From Bacteroidota bacterium (GTDB taxonomy: Bacteria; Bacteroidota; Bacteroidia; Flavobacteriales; Flavobacteriaceae), in assembly GCA_024280815.1 (NCBI GenBank), contig JAJRPL010000136.1, positions 1 through 10,737 of the forward strand: a DNA stretch of 10,737 nucleotides, read 5' to 3'. Within the stretch, counting starts at the first letter, position 1. Every line of letters starts with the position of its first letter. Both the position numbers and the translations under genes were made by a program. Under the pieces are notes generated by a model, which saw only the letters and a list, made by a program, of their open reading frames with translations, had not been told where the DNA came from and searched no databases. Below are positions 1 through 7,046 of this stretch, piece after piece.

Positions 1-444
1 AGCTTTATCTTTAGGGCAAGTACAATCTGCTTTAGAATGACCACATTTAGCACATTCTGCTTTAGCATCTTTATCACAAGTACACTTTCCTTCAGGACAT
101 TTGGTGCATTCTTTTTTAGCTTCATCGCTTCCACATTTACATTCACCTTCTGCACATTTGCATTCTCCACCATCTTTACATGTACATGCGTCTCCATGTT
201 TGTGTTCTGAAACTTCTTCACCTACTTTTTTAGCTTTTAATGCCATTTCACAAACTGGGCATTTCCCTGCTTCTGTATAGCTTTTACCATGCTCACAATC
301 CATAGGACATTGAAAAACTTCATCATTAGAAGCTGTTTCTTTAGCTACATCTTCAGTAGCATCTGCTTTTTTATCTGTTTTACAAGATGTAAAAGTAAAT
401 CCTACAGCTAAAATCACTACCAATACTAAAACTATTTTTTTCAT
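1..444 (-). CDS. Cys-rich heavy-metal-binding lipoprotein with metallothionein-like tail (partial, 3' end outside window)
   Basis: The frame is open for 148 codons from an ATG at 444 to the window edge, so the C-terminus is missing. Residues 1-20 form a lipoprotein signal peptide (MKK, hydrophobic stretch, then FTSC) with C21 as the probable lipidated cysteine; a charged linker follows. Residues 44-69 resemble the HMBD/YHS-like heavy-metal-binding domain (FQCPMDC, then KCPVCEMAL), with C46, C50, C62 and C65 as candidate ligands. From residue 87 to 143 there are 14 cysteines in 57 residues: CxC pairs at 87/89, 95/97, 102/104, 121/123 and 141/143, and CxxC pairs at 113/116 and 131/134, in a Lys/Glu/Asp-rich background. 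This resembles a metallothionein. The last part looks like an imperfect repeat (ECTKC..KCTC, then ECAKC..DCTC) that may continue outside the window. Likely role, by inference: binding Cu(I) or another soft metal in the envelope. It lies 112 bases downstream of the copper ATPase. Gene call confident; function inferred. Confidence 0.85.
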   Translation of the reverse strand, partial: MKKIVLVLVVILAVGFTFTSCKTDKKADATEDVAKETASNDEVFQCPMDCEHGKSYTEAGKCPVCEMALKAKKVGEEVSEHKHGDACTCKDGGECKCAEGECKCGSDEAKKECTKCPEGKCTCDKDAKAECAKCGHSKADCTCPKDKA

Positions 445-496
445 TTTATCTAAATTTATATATTAATAACACAATAATAGGATTTATATTTTTATT

Positions 497-520
497 TAAC
501 TTAAAAAGTTATTACAACTT
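497..520. repeat. Overlapping short inverted repeats between ATPase and lipoprotein genes
   Basis: A 15-base palindrome TAACTTAAAAAGTTA occupies 497-511, with 6-base arms around AAA. Its right arm also pairs with AACTT at 516-520, giving alternating half-sites AACTT-N3-AAGTT-N5-AACTT. It lies between the ATPase stop and the lipoprotein start, 53 to 77 bases upstream of the latter. It could be an operator for a separate lipoprotein promoter or a weak hairpin. The DNA is very A+T-rich, so chance is a real alternative. It lacks the GC-rich stem expected of an intrinsic terminator. Confidence 0.25.
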
Positions 521-556
521 ATCATAAAAAACATATTTAATTCAAGGAAAGTATTT

Positions 557-3037
557 TTATTTTAAATTAACATTCCTCAGCCTTAACGAATTTACAATTA
601 CAGACACAGAACTAAAACTCATGGCGGCGGCGGCTATCATCGGCGATAATAAGAGCCCGAATACTGGATACAACAAACCAGCAGCAACAGGTACACCTAA
701 TACATTATAGATAAATGCAAAGAATAGGTTTTGTTTGATGTTTTTCATGACTGATTTACCTAAGTTAATGGATTTTACAATACCCATTAAATCACCTTTT
801 ACTAAGGTTACTTCGCTACTTTCTATGGCAACATCTGTTCCTGTACCCATGGCTATACCAATATCGGCTTGTGCCAATGCTGGTGCATCGTTAATTCCGT
901 CTCCTGCCATGGCGACTACTTTCCCTTCGTATTGTAATTTTTTAATGACATTTAGTTTGTCTTCTGGCAAACATTCGGCTTGAAAAGAGGCTAGATTTAG
1001 TTGGTCTGCAACTGATTTTGCGGTACGTGCATTATCGCCTGTAAGCATAATAACATCAATACCTTCTTCTTGCAAACGTGCAATGGCTTTTTTGCTGGTT
1101 TCTTTAATAGCATCGGTAATGGCTACGTATACTTTTACTTCTTGATTCACCGAAATATAAGACACTGTTTTACCGTGTTTTTGTTCTTCAATAACCTTAC
1201 TATCTATTGCTTCGGAAATGGTAGCATTGACTTGCTCCATTAATTTTTTATTACCTATGGCAATTTTTTCTCCTTTAACGGTTCCTATAACGCCTTTACC
1301 CATTACGGCTTCAAAATCTTTGGAATCGTTAATAGTTACTCCTTTATGTTCGCCAAATTTCACAATGGCTTCTGCTAATGGATGCTCACTATACTGATTT
1401 AATGAAGCAATTTTTTCTAATAAATTAACATCATATTCTCCTGAAGCATTCACCACTTTTTCAACCGATGGTTTTCCTTCGGTAATAGTTCCTGTTTTAT
1501 CGGTTATTAACACATCTACTTTGTTTAGATTTTCTAAGGCTTCGGCATTTTTAATTAAAACACCATTTTGAGCACCTTTCCCCACACCAACCATTACGGA
1601 CATTGGTGTTGCTAAACCTAATGCACAAGGACAAGCAATTATTAATACGGCAATCGCATTTACAAATGCATACACTAAGGCAGGATCTGGACCAAATATT
1701 CGCCAAACAATAAAAGTGATTATGGAAATCAAAATTACAATAGGGACAAAATATTTTGAAATTTTATCGGCTAATTTTTGAATAGGTGCACGACTTCTAC
1801 TCGCATTATTTACCATTTGAATAATTTGCGAAAGCAAGGTTTCTGAACCTACTTTTTCGGCACTCATTACAAAGGATTTATTTCCGTTAATCGTACCAGA
1901 ACTCACATTATCATCTACTTTTTTATCTACAGGAATTGGCTCTCCTGTAATCATAGATTCATCAACATTACTGTGTCCTTCGATAATTTTTCCGTCAACA
2001 GGAATTTTATCTCCTGGTTTTACACGTAATAAATCACCTTTTTTAATGGAATGAATAGAGACTACTTTATCACCTTCTGGTGTTACTAACGTAGCTTCAC
2101 TTGGTGCTAATTTTAAGAGTTCTTTTATCGCTCCACTGGTTTGACTGTGTGCTCTAGCTTCCAATAATTGTCCGAGTAAAACCAAAGTTAAAATAACAGT
2201 TACGGCTTCAAAATACACGAATACCGTTCCGCTTTCGGTTTTAAATTGATCTGGAAATACATCTGGAAATAGTAAAGCGAAAATACTGAATAAAAAAGCA
2301 ACACCTGCACCTATACCAATTAAAGTAAACATATTTAAATTCCATGTAATAATTGATTTGTATGCACGCTCAAAAAACATCCAAGTTGCATAAAATACCA
2401 CTGGAAGTGAAAGGGCAAATTGAATCCAATTCCATGTTATTTGATTGAAAATTTTGGCTAAAGGATTTCCAGGTATTAATTCGCCCATGGCAATGATAAA
2501 AATAGGCACTGTAAAAGCAACGGCTATTTTAAACTTTTTAAGTAGTTTTTGATACGTTTTATCTTCTTCGCTTTCAGTGGGTTCCATGGGTACAAGATCC
2601 ATTCCACAAATAGGACAACTACCAGGTTCATCCTTAATAATTTCTGGATGCATTGGGCAGGTATATTGTGATGCTACTTGTAATTTAGGCTGCTCAACCA
2701 AATCCATTCCACAAACAGGACAACCTACTTGTGATGTGTAAGTTTTTTCGCCTTTGCAATGCATTGGGCAATAGAAAACACCATTGCCATCAACTGGTTG
2801 TTTGGCTTCGGTATGTTTTTCGTGTCCTGGCATTTCTATGGTATAATGCAAACCTGCTTTTAATAAAGTTTCTTGTAACCTTTCTAAGGTAACATGAGAA
2901 GTCATTTCTACAACTACCGTTTCTTCTTTTAAGTTTGCTTCTACCTTGGTAATTTGATTTAAATTACCCAAAGCACTTTCTACATTGGTTTTACAACCGT
3001 TGCAGGTCATTCCTGTTATTTTGTATGTATGCTTCAT
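557..3037 (-). CDS. copA: Cu(I)-exporting P1B-1-type ATPase (CopA family) with HMA and two HMBD domains
   Basis: An 826-residue inner-membrane pump expected to move Cu(I), possibly Ag(I), from cytoplasm to periplasm at the cost of ATP. Domains in order: HMA domain with GMTCNGC at residues 9-15 (ligands C12, C15); a first heavy-metal-binding domain at about 89-113 (CPMHC...CPVCGM); a second, more canonical one at about 125-149 (CPMHPE...CPICGM); then the P-type core. Core motifs are TGE at 364-366, the transport motif CPC at 469-471, the phosphorylated aspartate D513 in DKTGT, HP at 552-553, TGDN at 666-669 and GDGINDAP at 712-719. YN at 777-778 and M806..SS near the C-terminus match the Cu(I)-specific P1B-1 signature in the last two membrane helices. 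Full length, with no lesion. It starts 84 bases after the TMEM175-like gene; no convincing promoter was found in that gap. Family and substrate class confident; Cu versus Ag not decided by sequence. Confidence 0.96.
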   Translation of the reverse strand: MKHTYKITGMTCNGCKTNVESALGNLNQITKVEANLKEETVVVEMTSHVTLERLQETLLKAGLHYTIEMPGHEKHTEAKQPVDGNGVFYCPMHCKGEKTYTSQVGCPVCGMDLVEQPKLQVASQYTCPMHPEIIKDEPGSCPICGMDLVPMEPTESEEDKTYQKLLKKFKIAVAFTVPIFIIAMGELIPGNPLAKIFNQITWNWIQFALSLPVVFYATWMFFERAYKSIITWNLNMFTLIGIGAGVAFLFSIFALLFPDVFPDQFKTESGTVFVYFEAVTVILTLVLLGQLLEARAHSQTSGAIKELLKLAPSEATLVTPEGDKVVSIHSIKKGDLLRVKPGDKIPVDGKIIEGHSNVDESMITGEPIPVDKKVDDNVSSGTINGNKSFVMSAEKVGSETLLSQIIQMVNNASRSRAPIQKLADKISKYFVPIVILISIITFIVWRIFGPDPALVYAFVNAIAVLIIACPCALGLATPMSVMVGVGKGAQNGVLIKNAEALENLNKVDVLITDKTGTITEGKPSVEKVVNASGEYDVNLLEKIASLNQYSEHPLAEAIVKFGEHKGVTINDSKDFEAVMGKGVIGTVKGEKIAIGNKKLMEQVNATISEAIDSKVIEEQKHGKTVSYISVNQEVKVYVAITDAIKETSKKAIARLQEEGIDVIMLTGDNARTAKSVADQLNLASFQAECLPEDKLNVIKKLQYEGKVVAMAGDGINDAPALAQADIGIAMGTGTDVAIESSEVTLVKGDLMGIVKSINLGKSVMKNIKQNLFFAFIYNVLGVPVAAGLLYPVFGLLLSPMIAAAAMSFSSVSVIVNSLRLRNVNLK

Positions 3038-3121
3038 GCCATGTTGGTTTTAATTATTTCTGTAAAATTCTTTTAATTTCCTCTTTATCTTGTGTATAAT
3101 TTTGATTAAATCATATAAAAT

Positions 3122-3697
3122 TTAGTTGATTCTTTCTATTTGCCTATCTGGTATTACCCAAATTACCGCAACTATAATATAACAAAGCATTGCAATAAAG
3201 TGATTGTAAAATGAAAGTACGATTCCTAAAATATATAAAGCAATAGAAATTATTTCTTTTATGGTTGTTCCTTTTTTTATTTTTAAAGAGCAATCGTGTT
3301 TATGTTCTTTTACAATCACATTTTGTAATAATGTAAATGCGAAGGCACACATTAATAGTACAATACCATATAATGCCATTGGTGCTGCACCAAAATGATG
3401 TTCGCCCATCCAAGCAGATGTAAATGGTATTAATGATAACCAAAATAATAAATGCAGATTTGCCCATAAAATTTTGCCTGTTACCTTTTCTGAAGCATGA
3501 AATAAATGGTGGTGATTGTTCCAATAAATACCTAGATATACAAAACTCACTAGATAACTGCCAAAAACCGATAATAATGGTTTAATTGCTTCAAATGTTG
3601 CTTCTTCTGGTGCTTTTAGTTCTAAGACCATAATGGTAATAATGATCGCAATTACTGCGTCACTAAAGGCTTCTAATCTATGTGTTGTCATATTCAT
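3122..3697 (-). CDS. TMEM175/DUF1211-family membrane protein (potassium-channel-like)
   Basis: A 191-residue integral membrane protein with about six hydrophobic segments (roughly 12-27, 42-60, 76-96, 105-128, 146-165, 167-183). The first helix carries the family signature: R7, then F11-S12-D13, then a helix ending LEL at 25-27. The conserved WNNHHHLF segment (59-66) and the PF..AW.GEHH segment (91-101) also fit. Bacterial TMEM175 proteins are tetrameric K+-conducting channels whose pore is lined by hydrophobic residues of the first helix; here that helix is rich in Ile (IAIIITIMVL). Length is normal. The start lies 2 bases after the CDF stop codon, which suggests translational coupling; a second ATG two codons later is a possible alternative start. 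Its place in a copper cluster may reflect charge or ion balancing, but that is inference. Several His residues (62-64, 67, 100-101, 132, 134) are present, without a clear metal motif. Confidence 0.85.
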   Translation of the reverse strand: MNMTTHRLEAFSDAVIAIIITIMVLELKAPEEATFEAIKPLLSVFGSYLVSFVYLGIYWNNHHHLFHASEKVTGKILWANLHLLFWLSLIPFTSAWMGEHHFGAAPMALYGIVLLMCAFAFTLLQNVIVKEHKHDCSLKIKKGTTIKEIISIALYILGIVLSFYNHFIAMLCYIIVAVIWVIPDRQIERIN

Positions 3698-3699
3698 AT

Positions 3700-4617
3700 T
3701 TAATACATTTCTTTATCAGCAACACTTTGTTGATGGTTTAATTCTACCTGTATGGTTGAAAAATAAAATTTGTAGTCATCTTTTAGTACGTTTGTAGCAC
3801 GCTTTAAAATTATATCTGATTTAGAAATATCATTGACTTGTAGGTGAGCAGAAAATATATTTTTACCCGACGTTAATACCCAAGCATGAGGGTGTTTTAT
3901 TGATTTTACTCCTTCAATATTTACTAATGACGCTGTAATTTTATCAATATCAACTTCTTTTGGTACAGTTTGCATTAAAATATCTAATACATCTTTTATC
4001 ATTTTGTATGATGCCCAAAGTACAACAACCCCAAATGCCATCCCTAAAATTGGATCGATATTGGTATAACCAGTAAATTTGATAACCAATGCAGCAATTA
4101 TAATAAGAATACTACCTACAAAGGTTTGCATAATATGCCAAAAAGCACCTTGCATATTTAAGTTTCCTTTTTGCTTTTTATAGATTAGTTTAAAGGAAAT
4201 CACTTCTGTTATTAGACCGCCAAATGCTGCTAATAACATAATGCCTGTTGGTAACTCGAAATCTTTTCCTAGACGATTATAACCCATATACATTACATAA
4301 ATAGCCATTAACAATAAAAATACTCCATTGAGTAAAGCCCCTATTATTTCGGCTCTTTTAAAGCCAAAAGTGGCTTGTTTTGTAGCAACTCTTCTCGATA
4401 TTTTATTGGCGATAAAAGCAATGAGAATACCACCAACTGCAGAAAACGTATGAAAAGCATCAGAAATTACTGCTACAGAACCAGAATAAAATCCTAACAC
4501 TAATTCTATGATAAAATAGACGCCTGTTAACCAACCTGTAATTTTTAATACTTTGGCATCGGCTTCCATTCCGTGAAAACTTCCTGAACTATGATTGTTT
4601 TTTTTATGTGTTTCCAT
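3700..4617 (-). CDS. CDF-family cation transporter with non-canonical metal site
   Basis: A 305-residue cation diffusion facilitator of the CzcD/ZitB type by overall layout: six membrane helices (about 26-46, 48-71, 90-111, 124-145, 158-180, 186-206) and a cytoplasmic C-terminal domain (about 215-295). FGFKRAEIIGALLNG (84-98) and DPILG (188-192) align with family-conserved segments. The substrate site is altered. In TM2 the usual DxxHxxxD reads D53-AF-H56-TFS-A60, and in TM5 the usual HxxxD reads H161-IMQ-T165, so the second aspartate is lost in both helices. The C-terminal domain has HPHAW (242-246) where Zn/Co/Cd members have HDLHVW, and F286 where a His usually precedes TIQ. The His-rich TM4-TM5 loop is absent. 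Substrate is therefore uncertain: a softer metal, another ion, or lost metal transport are all possible. It lies 11 bases after the oxidase/CopB fusion and 2 bases before the TMEM175-like gene. Fold assignment confident. Confidence 0.9.
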   Translation of the reverse strand: METHKKNNHSSGSFHGMEADAKVLKITGWLTGVYFIIELVLGFYSGSVAVISDAFHTFSAVGGILIAFIANKISRRVATKQATFGFKRAEIIGALLNGVFLLLMAIYVMYMGYNRLGKDFELPTGIMLLAAFGGLITEVISFKLIYKKQKGNLNMQGAFWHIMQTFVGSILIIIAALVIKFTGYTNIDPILGMAFGVVVLWASYKMIKDVLDILMQTVPKEVDIDKITASLVNIEGVKSIKHPHAWVLTSGKNIFSAHLQVNDISKSDIILKRATNVLKDDYKFYFSTIQVELNHQQSVADKEMY

Positions 4618-4628
4618 ATTATTAGTTT

Positions 4629-7040
4629 TTAAAATCTAATTGATAACCCTGCTCCTGCACCAAAACGATTGTCATAACTTGCCATCAGCGAAAAATTACG
4701 AGAGAACATATATTCTGCTCCAGCATTCCAAACAGTTTCTGACAAGTAATTTGTATTTGTTGGTAAATTATTTACAATTCCTAAATCGATTTGATATTCA
4801 TAATATCCAAAGATTGAAAATTTATTAAATAGCATTAAACTTCTGCCTAATGAAATTCTTGGTCTTAAGTCATTATCTAAACGCACATCTAAACTGAACA
4901 TATAAGGTGTAAAATAACGTATTCCAGCAACGGCAGTTGTATTAAAATTATTTAAACTATCTGGAATTTCATTTTCTATATTTACGCCTCCAAATACACG
5001 TAAATAATCGTGTAAATAATATTCGTAGGTTAATTCTGCTTCTAAATTTTCATTATAACCGTATTCAAAAGATGCGTTAAACTGATTTCTAATATTTGAT
5101 GAAGTTAAATTTAAACCAACCATACTAGAAGTTGCATCTAATAATCCCCATTTATAATATCTATCGGTTTCAGCAACAATTTCTTTTGCAGGAAATTCAT
5201 TCATTCGTACATCTCTTGGCGTATCGTAACTAAAAACACGTGCCATTCCGCCCATCATATGGTATAAAATGTGGCAGTGAAAAAACCAATCGCCATATTC
5301 ATTACCATAAAACTCAATGGTTACTTGTTGCATTGGCGGAATATTTACCGTATGTTTTAATGGCGAATAATCTCCGTTTTCATTTAGTACTCTAAAAAAG
5401 TGACCGTGTAAATGCATTGGATGATGCATCATTGTAAGGTTATTTAGTGTAATACGAGTTACTTGATTTCCTTTAATCTTAATATTATCTGTTTCGGATA
5501 ATGGGATACCGTTCATACTCCAAATGTAACGTTGCATATTTCCTGTTAGGTTTAATAGTATTTCTTTTACAGGAATGTTTTTATCGAAATTGGTTTTATT
5601 GGGAGATTTTAAATACTCGTAATTGTATTTCATGTCGCCCATTTTCATTGGTTCTTTTTCGTTATTTTCTGTATTCATATTCATAGAAGAATTTGTGTTC
5701 TTTTTCATATCCATTACTTTCTTCTTGTTAGAATCTTTCATTTTCATTTCTGAAGATTCCTCCATTTTATTAATAGTAGAATCTTTTGGCATATTCATCT
5801 TCATGTCATCATTAATATCCATTTTCATTTTATCCATCTTATCCATTTCTTTCATAGTATCAGAGCCATCCATTTTCATACCTTTCATATCGTCATCCAT
5901 TTGCATACCATATTCTTTTTTCATTTGGTAACGCTTGTCTTTTTTAGGACGAAACTTTAAAGCGTGTGCTCCCATTTTCATATCCATTTTTGCCATTTTT
6001 TTCATCATCCCAATTTTATCTGGCTTAGGTATACTTGGTGCTTTCAAAACGTTTCCAATTCCTAAAAAGGCAGATGCGGTACCAGAACCATCTTGGGCAG
6101 TAATTTTAAATTCTATTTTACCGTTTTCTGGAATAGTTACAATAAAATCATAGGCTTCGGCAATGGCGATAAATATTTTATCCTTTTTAACAGGAACAAC
6201 ATCTAATCCGTCGGCAGATACCAATACAGGATTGCCGCCGCCAAAAGTGATCCAAAATTGGGTAGATGCTCCACCATCAATAATTCGCAATCGTACTTTT
6301 TCTCCAGGTTTAAATTCTGGATACTCAATAGTTTGTTCGCCATTTATTAAAAATGCTGGATAGTAAATATCGGCAATATCAGCACCTTCCATACGTTGTT
6401 TCCAAAAGTTGAGTTGTGCTTTAAACGCTCCTCTTTTAATGACTTTGTTTAATGGTGTTGCTGTTCCTTTTCGAGAGTTATACCATTCGTTTCCTCGTTT
6501 TAGATTTCGTAAAACACTCATTGGTTTTTCGTCTGTCCAATCGGATAACATTAATACCAATTCTTTATCGTATTCTAAAGTTTCTTTTTTAGGATGAATC
6601 ACAAACGAGCCAAAAACACCAACTTGTTCTTGCAACATCGTATGACCGTGATACCAATAGGTACCAGATTGTTTAATGGCAAATTCATATTTTAAGGTAT
6701 GACCAGGTTCTATTGGTGGTGTTGTTAAATACGGAACGCCATCGTAAAAATTGGGTAATAAGAGTCCGTGCCAATGGATAGATGTTTCTACGTCCATTTC
6801 ATTTTTCACATAAATAATAGCATATTCACCTTCGGTAAATTCTAAAGTTGGACCAGGAATGGTTCCATTTATGGTCATTCCCATTACTTCTTTACCTGCT
6901 TTGTTTACCTTTTCTTGTTTTAAAGTCAATGTGTATTCTTTAATAGGAAGATTATTGACATTGCCTTCAATAGATTTTTCGGTTTGGGCATTTAGGTTTA
7001 TTCCTATTAACACAAAAACTATAGTTATTATTTTCTTCAT
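4629..7040 (-). CDS. CopA/PcoA-type multicopper oxidase fused to a CopB-like outer-membrane barrel
   Basis: An 803-residue protein, longer than typical PcoA/CopA (about 600). Residues 1-18 are a Sec-type signal peptide ending LNA, without the twin arginine of classical CopA/PcoA. The three-cupredoxin oxidase spans about 30-605. Copper ligands: HWHG 89-92 and HGH 131-133 at the N-terminus; H540, H543, H545 and H547 in HPMHLHGH; H588, C589, H590, H594 and axial M599 in HCHILYHMMGGM. All type 1, 2 and 3 sites look intact. Between the second and third cupredoxin domains is a Met-rich insert (345-470). Residues after about 625 match the CopB/PcoB barrel pattern and end in IRF, an aromatic C-terminus typical of outer-membrane proteins. 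Expected role: Cu(I) oxidation in the periplasm, tethered to the outer membrane. It starts 6 bases after the NDH-2 stop. Oxidase assignment is very secure; the barrel assignment rests on motif and alternating-strand pattern. Confidence 0.95.
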   Translation of the reverse strand: MKKIITIVFVLIGINLNAQTEKSIEGNVNNLPIKEYTLTLKQEKVNKAGKEVMGMTINGTIPGPTLEFTEGEYAIIYVKNEMDVETSIHWHGLLLPNFYDGVPYLTTPPIEPGHTLKYEFAIKQSGTYWYHGHTMLQEQVGVFGSFVIHPKKETLEYDKELVLMLSDWTDEKPMSVLRNLKRGNEWYNSRKGTATPLNKVIKRGAFKAQLNFWKQRMEGADIADIYYPAFLINGEQTIEYPEFKPGEKVRLRIIDGGASTQFWITFGGGNPVLVSADGLDVVPVKKDKIFIAIAEAYDFIVTIPENGKIEFKITAQDGSGTASAFLGIGNVLKAPSIPKPDKIGMMKKMAKMDMKMGAHALKFRPKKDKRYQMKKEYGMQMDDDMKGMKMDGSDTMKEMDKMDKMKMDINDDMKMNMPKDSTINKMEESSEMKMKDSNKKKVMDMKKNTNSSMNMNTENNEKEPMKMGDMKYNYEYLKSPNKTNFDKNIPVKEILLNLTGNMQRYIWSMNGIPLSETDNIKIKGNQVTRITLNNLTMMHHPMHLHGHFFRVLNENGDYSPLKHTVNIPPMQQVTIEFYGNEYGDWFFHCHILYHMMGGMARVFSYDTPRDVRMNEFPAKEIVAETDRYYKWGLLDATSSMVGLNLTSSNIRNQFNASFEYGYNENLEAELTYEYYLHDYLRVFGGVNIENEIPDSLNNFNTTAVAGIRYFTPYMFSLDVRLDNDLRPRISLGRSLMLFNKFSIFGYYEYQIDLGIVNNLPTNTNYLSETVWNAGAEYMFSRNFSLMASYDNRFGAGAGLSIRF
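4632..5168 (-). other. CopB/PcoB-like outer-membrane beta-barrel domain
   Basis: Residues about 625-803 of the fused oxidase. They read as alternating amphipathic strands with short turns: FNASFEYGY, LEAELTYEYYL, LRVFGGVNIE, TAVAGIRYFTPYMFSLDVRL, PRISLGRSLML, FSIFGYYEYQID, WNAGAEYMFS, FSLMASYDNRF, GAGLSIRF. The order EAEL..YEYYL, then RVFGGV, then AGIR.F.PY.F..D, then FS.FGYYEY.ID parallels CopB/PcoB, the outer-membrane partner that in Proteobacteria is a separate gene directly after copA. The final Phe fits recognition by the BAM machinery. No separate copB is seen in the window. Confidence 0.75.
5631..6008 (-). other. Met-rich copper-binding insert of the fused oxidase
   Basis: Residues 345-470 of the fused oxidase hold 30 methionines in 126 residues, in a Lys/Asp/Asn/Ser background with a single His (H359) and no Cys. 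MxM units recur (MDMKM at 352-356, then MQM, MKM, MKM, MKMNM, MKM, MDM, MNM, MKM), with DKM and KEM spacers. The position, between cupredoxin domains 2 and 3, corresponds to the Met-rich region of PcoA/CopA, which binds Cu(I). Low complexity and the variable spacing suggest a disordered copper-collecting segment. Confidence 0.85.
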
Positions 7041-7046
7041 GATTAT

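Noticed and set aside
472..479. Possible Bacteroidota -7 element (TATTATTG on the minus strand) upstream of the lipoprotein gene
   Set aside because: One mismatch to TAnnTTTG and no TTG at the expected spacing of about 17-23 bases, so I do not call a promoter.
735..983. Plus-strand open frame opposite the ATPase, and similar plus-strand frames opposite the oxidases and NDH-2 (for example 5623-5931, 5935-6153, 8030-8377)
   Set aside because: They lie antisense within strongly supported genes, have low-complexity or unrecognisable products (Phe/Ile/Ser-rich opposite the Met-rich insert) and no family motifs.
3038..3121. Gap between TMEM175-like gene and ATPase as promoter or terminator; contains an 11-base palindrome TGATTAAATCA (3103-3113)
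   Set aside because: No consensus -33/-7 pair and no GC-rich stem with a T-run; the palindrome is short and A+T-rich enough to occur by chance.
3300..3524. Second minus-strand frame inside the TMEM175-like gene
   Set aside because: It overlaps the supported frame out of phase; the main frame carries the FSD signature and regular membrane helices.
3700..4617. The CDF gene as a decaying pseudogene because of its missing motif residues
   Set aside because: The frame is full length, other family-conserved segments are intact, both motif His remain and the gene is tightly packed in the unit.
4629..7040. The oxidase/CopB-like fusion as a sequencing or assembly artefact joining two genes
   Set aside because: The frame is continuous with no internal start or signal peptide before the barrel, and the junction (about residues 605-630) reads as a normal linker; an artefact cannot be wholly excluded without homologues.
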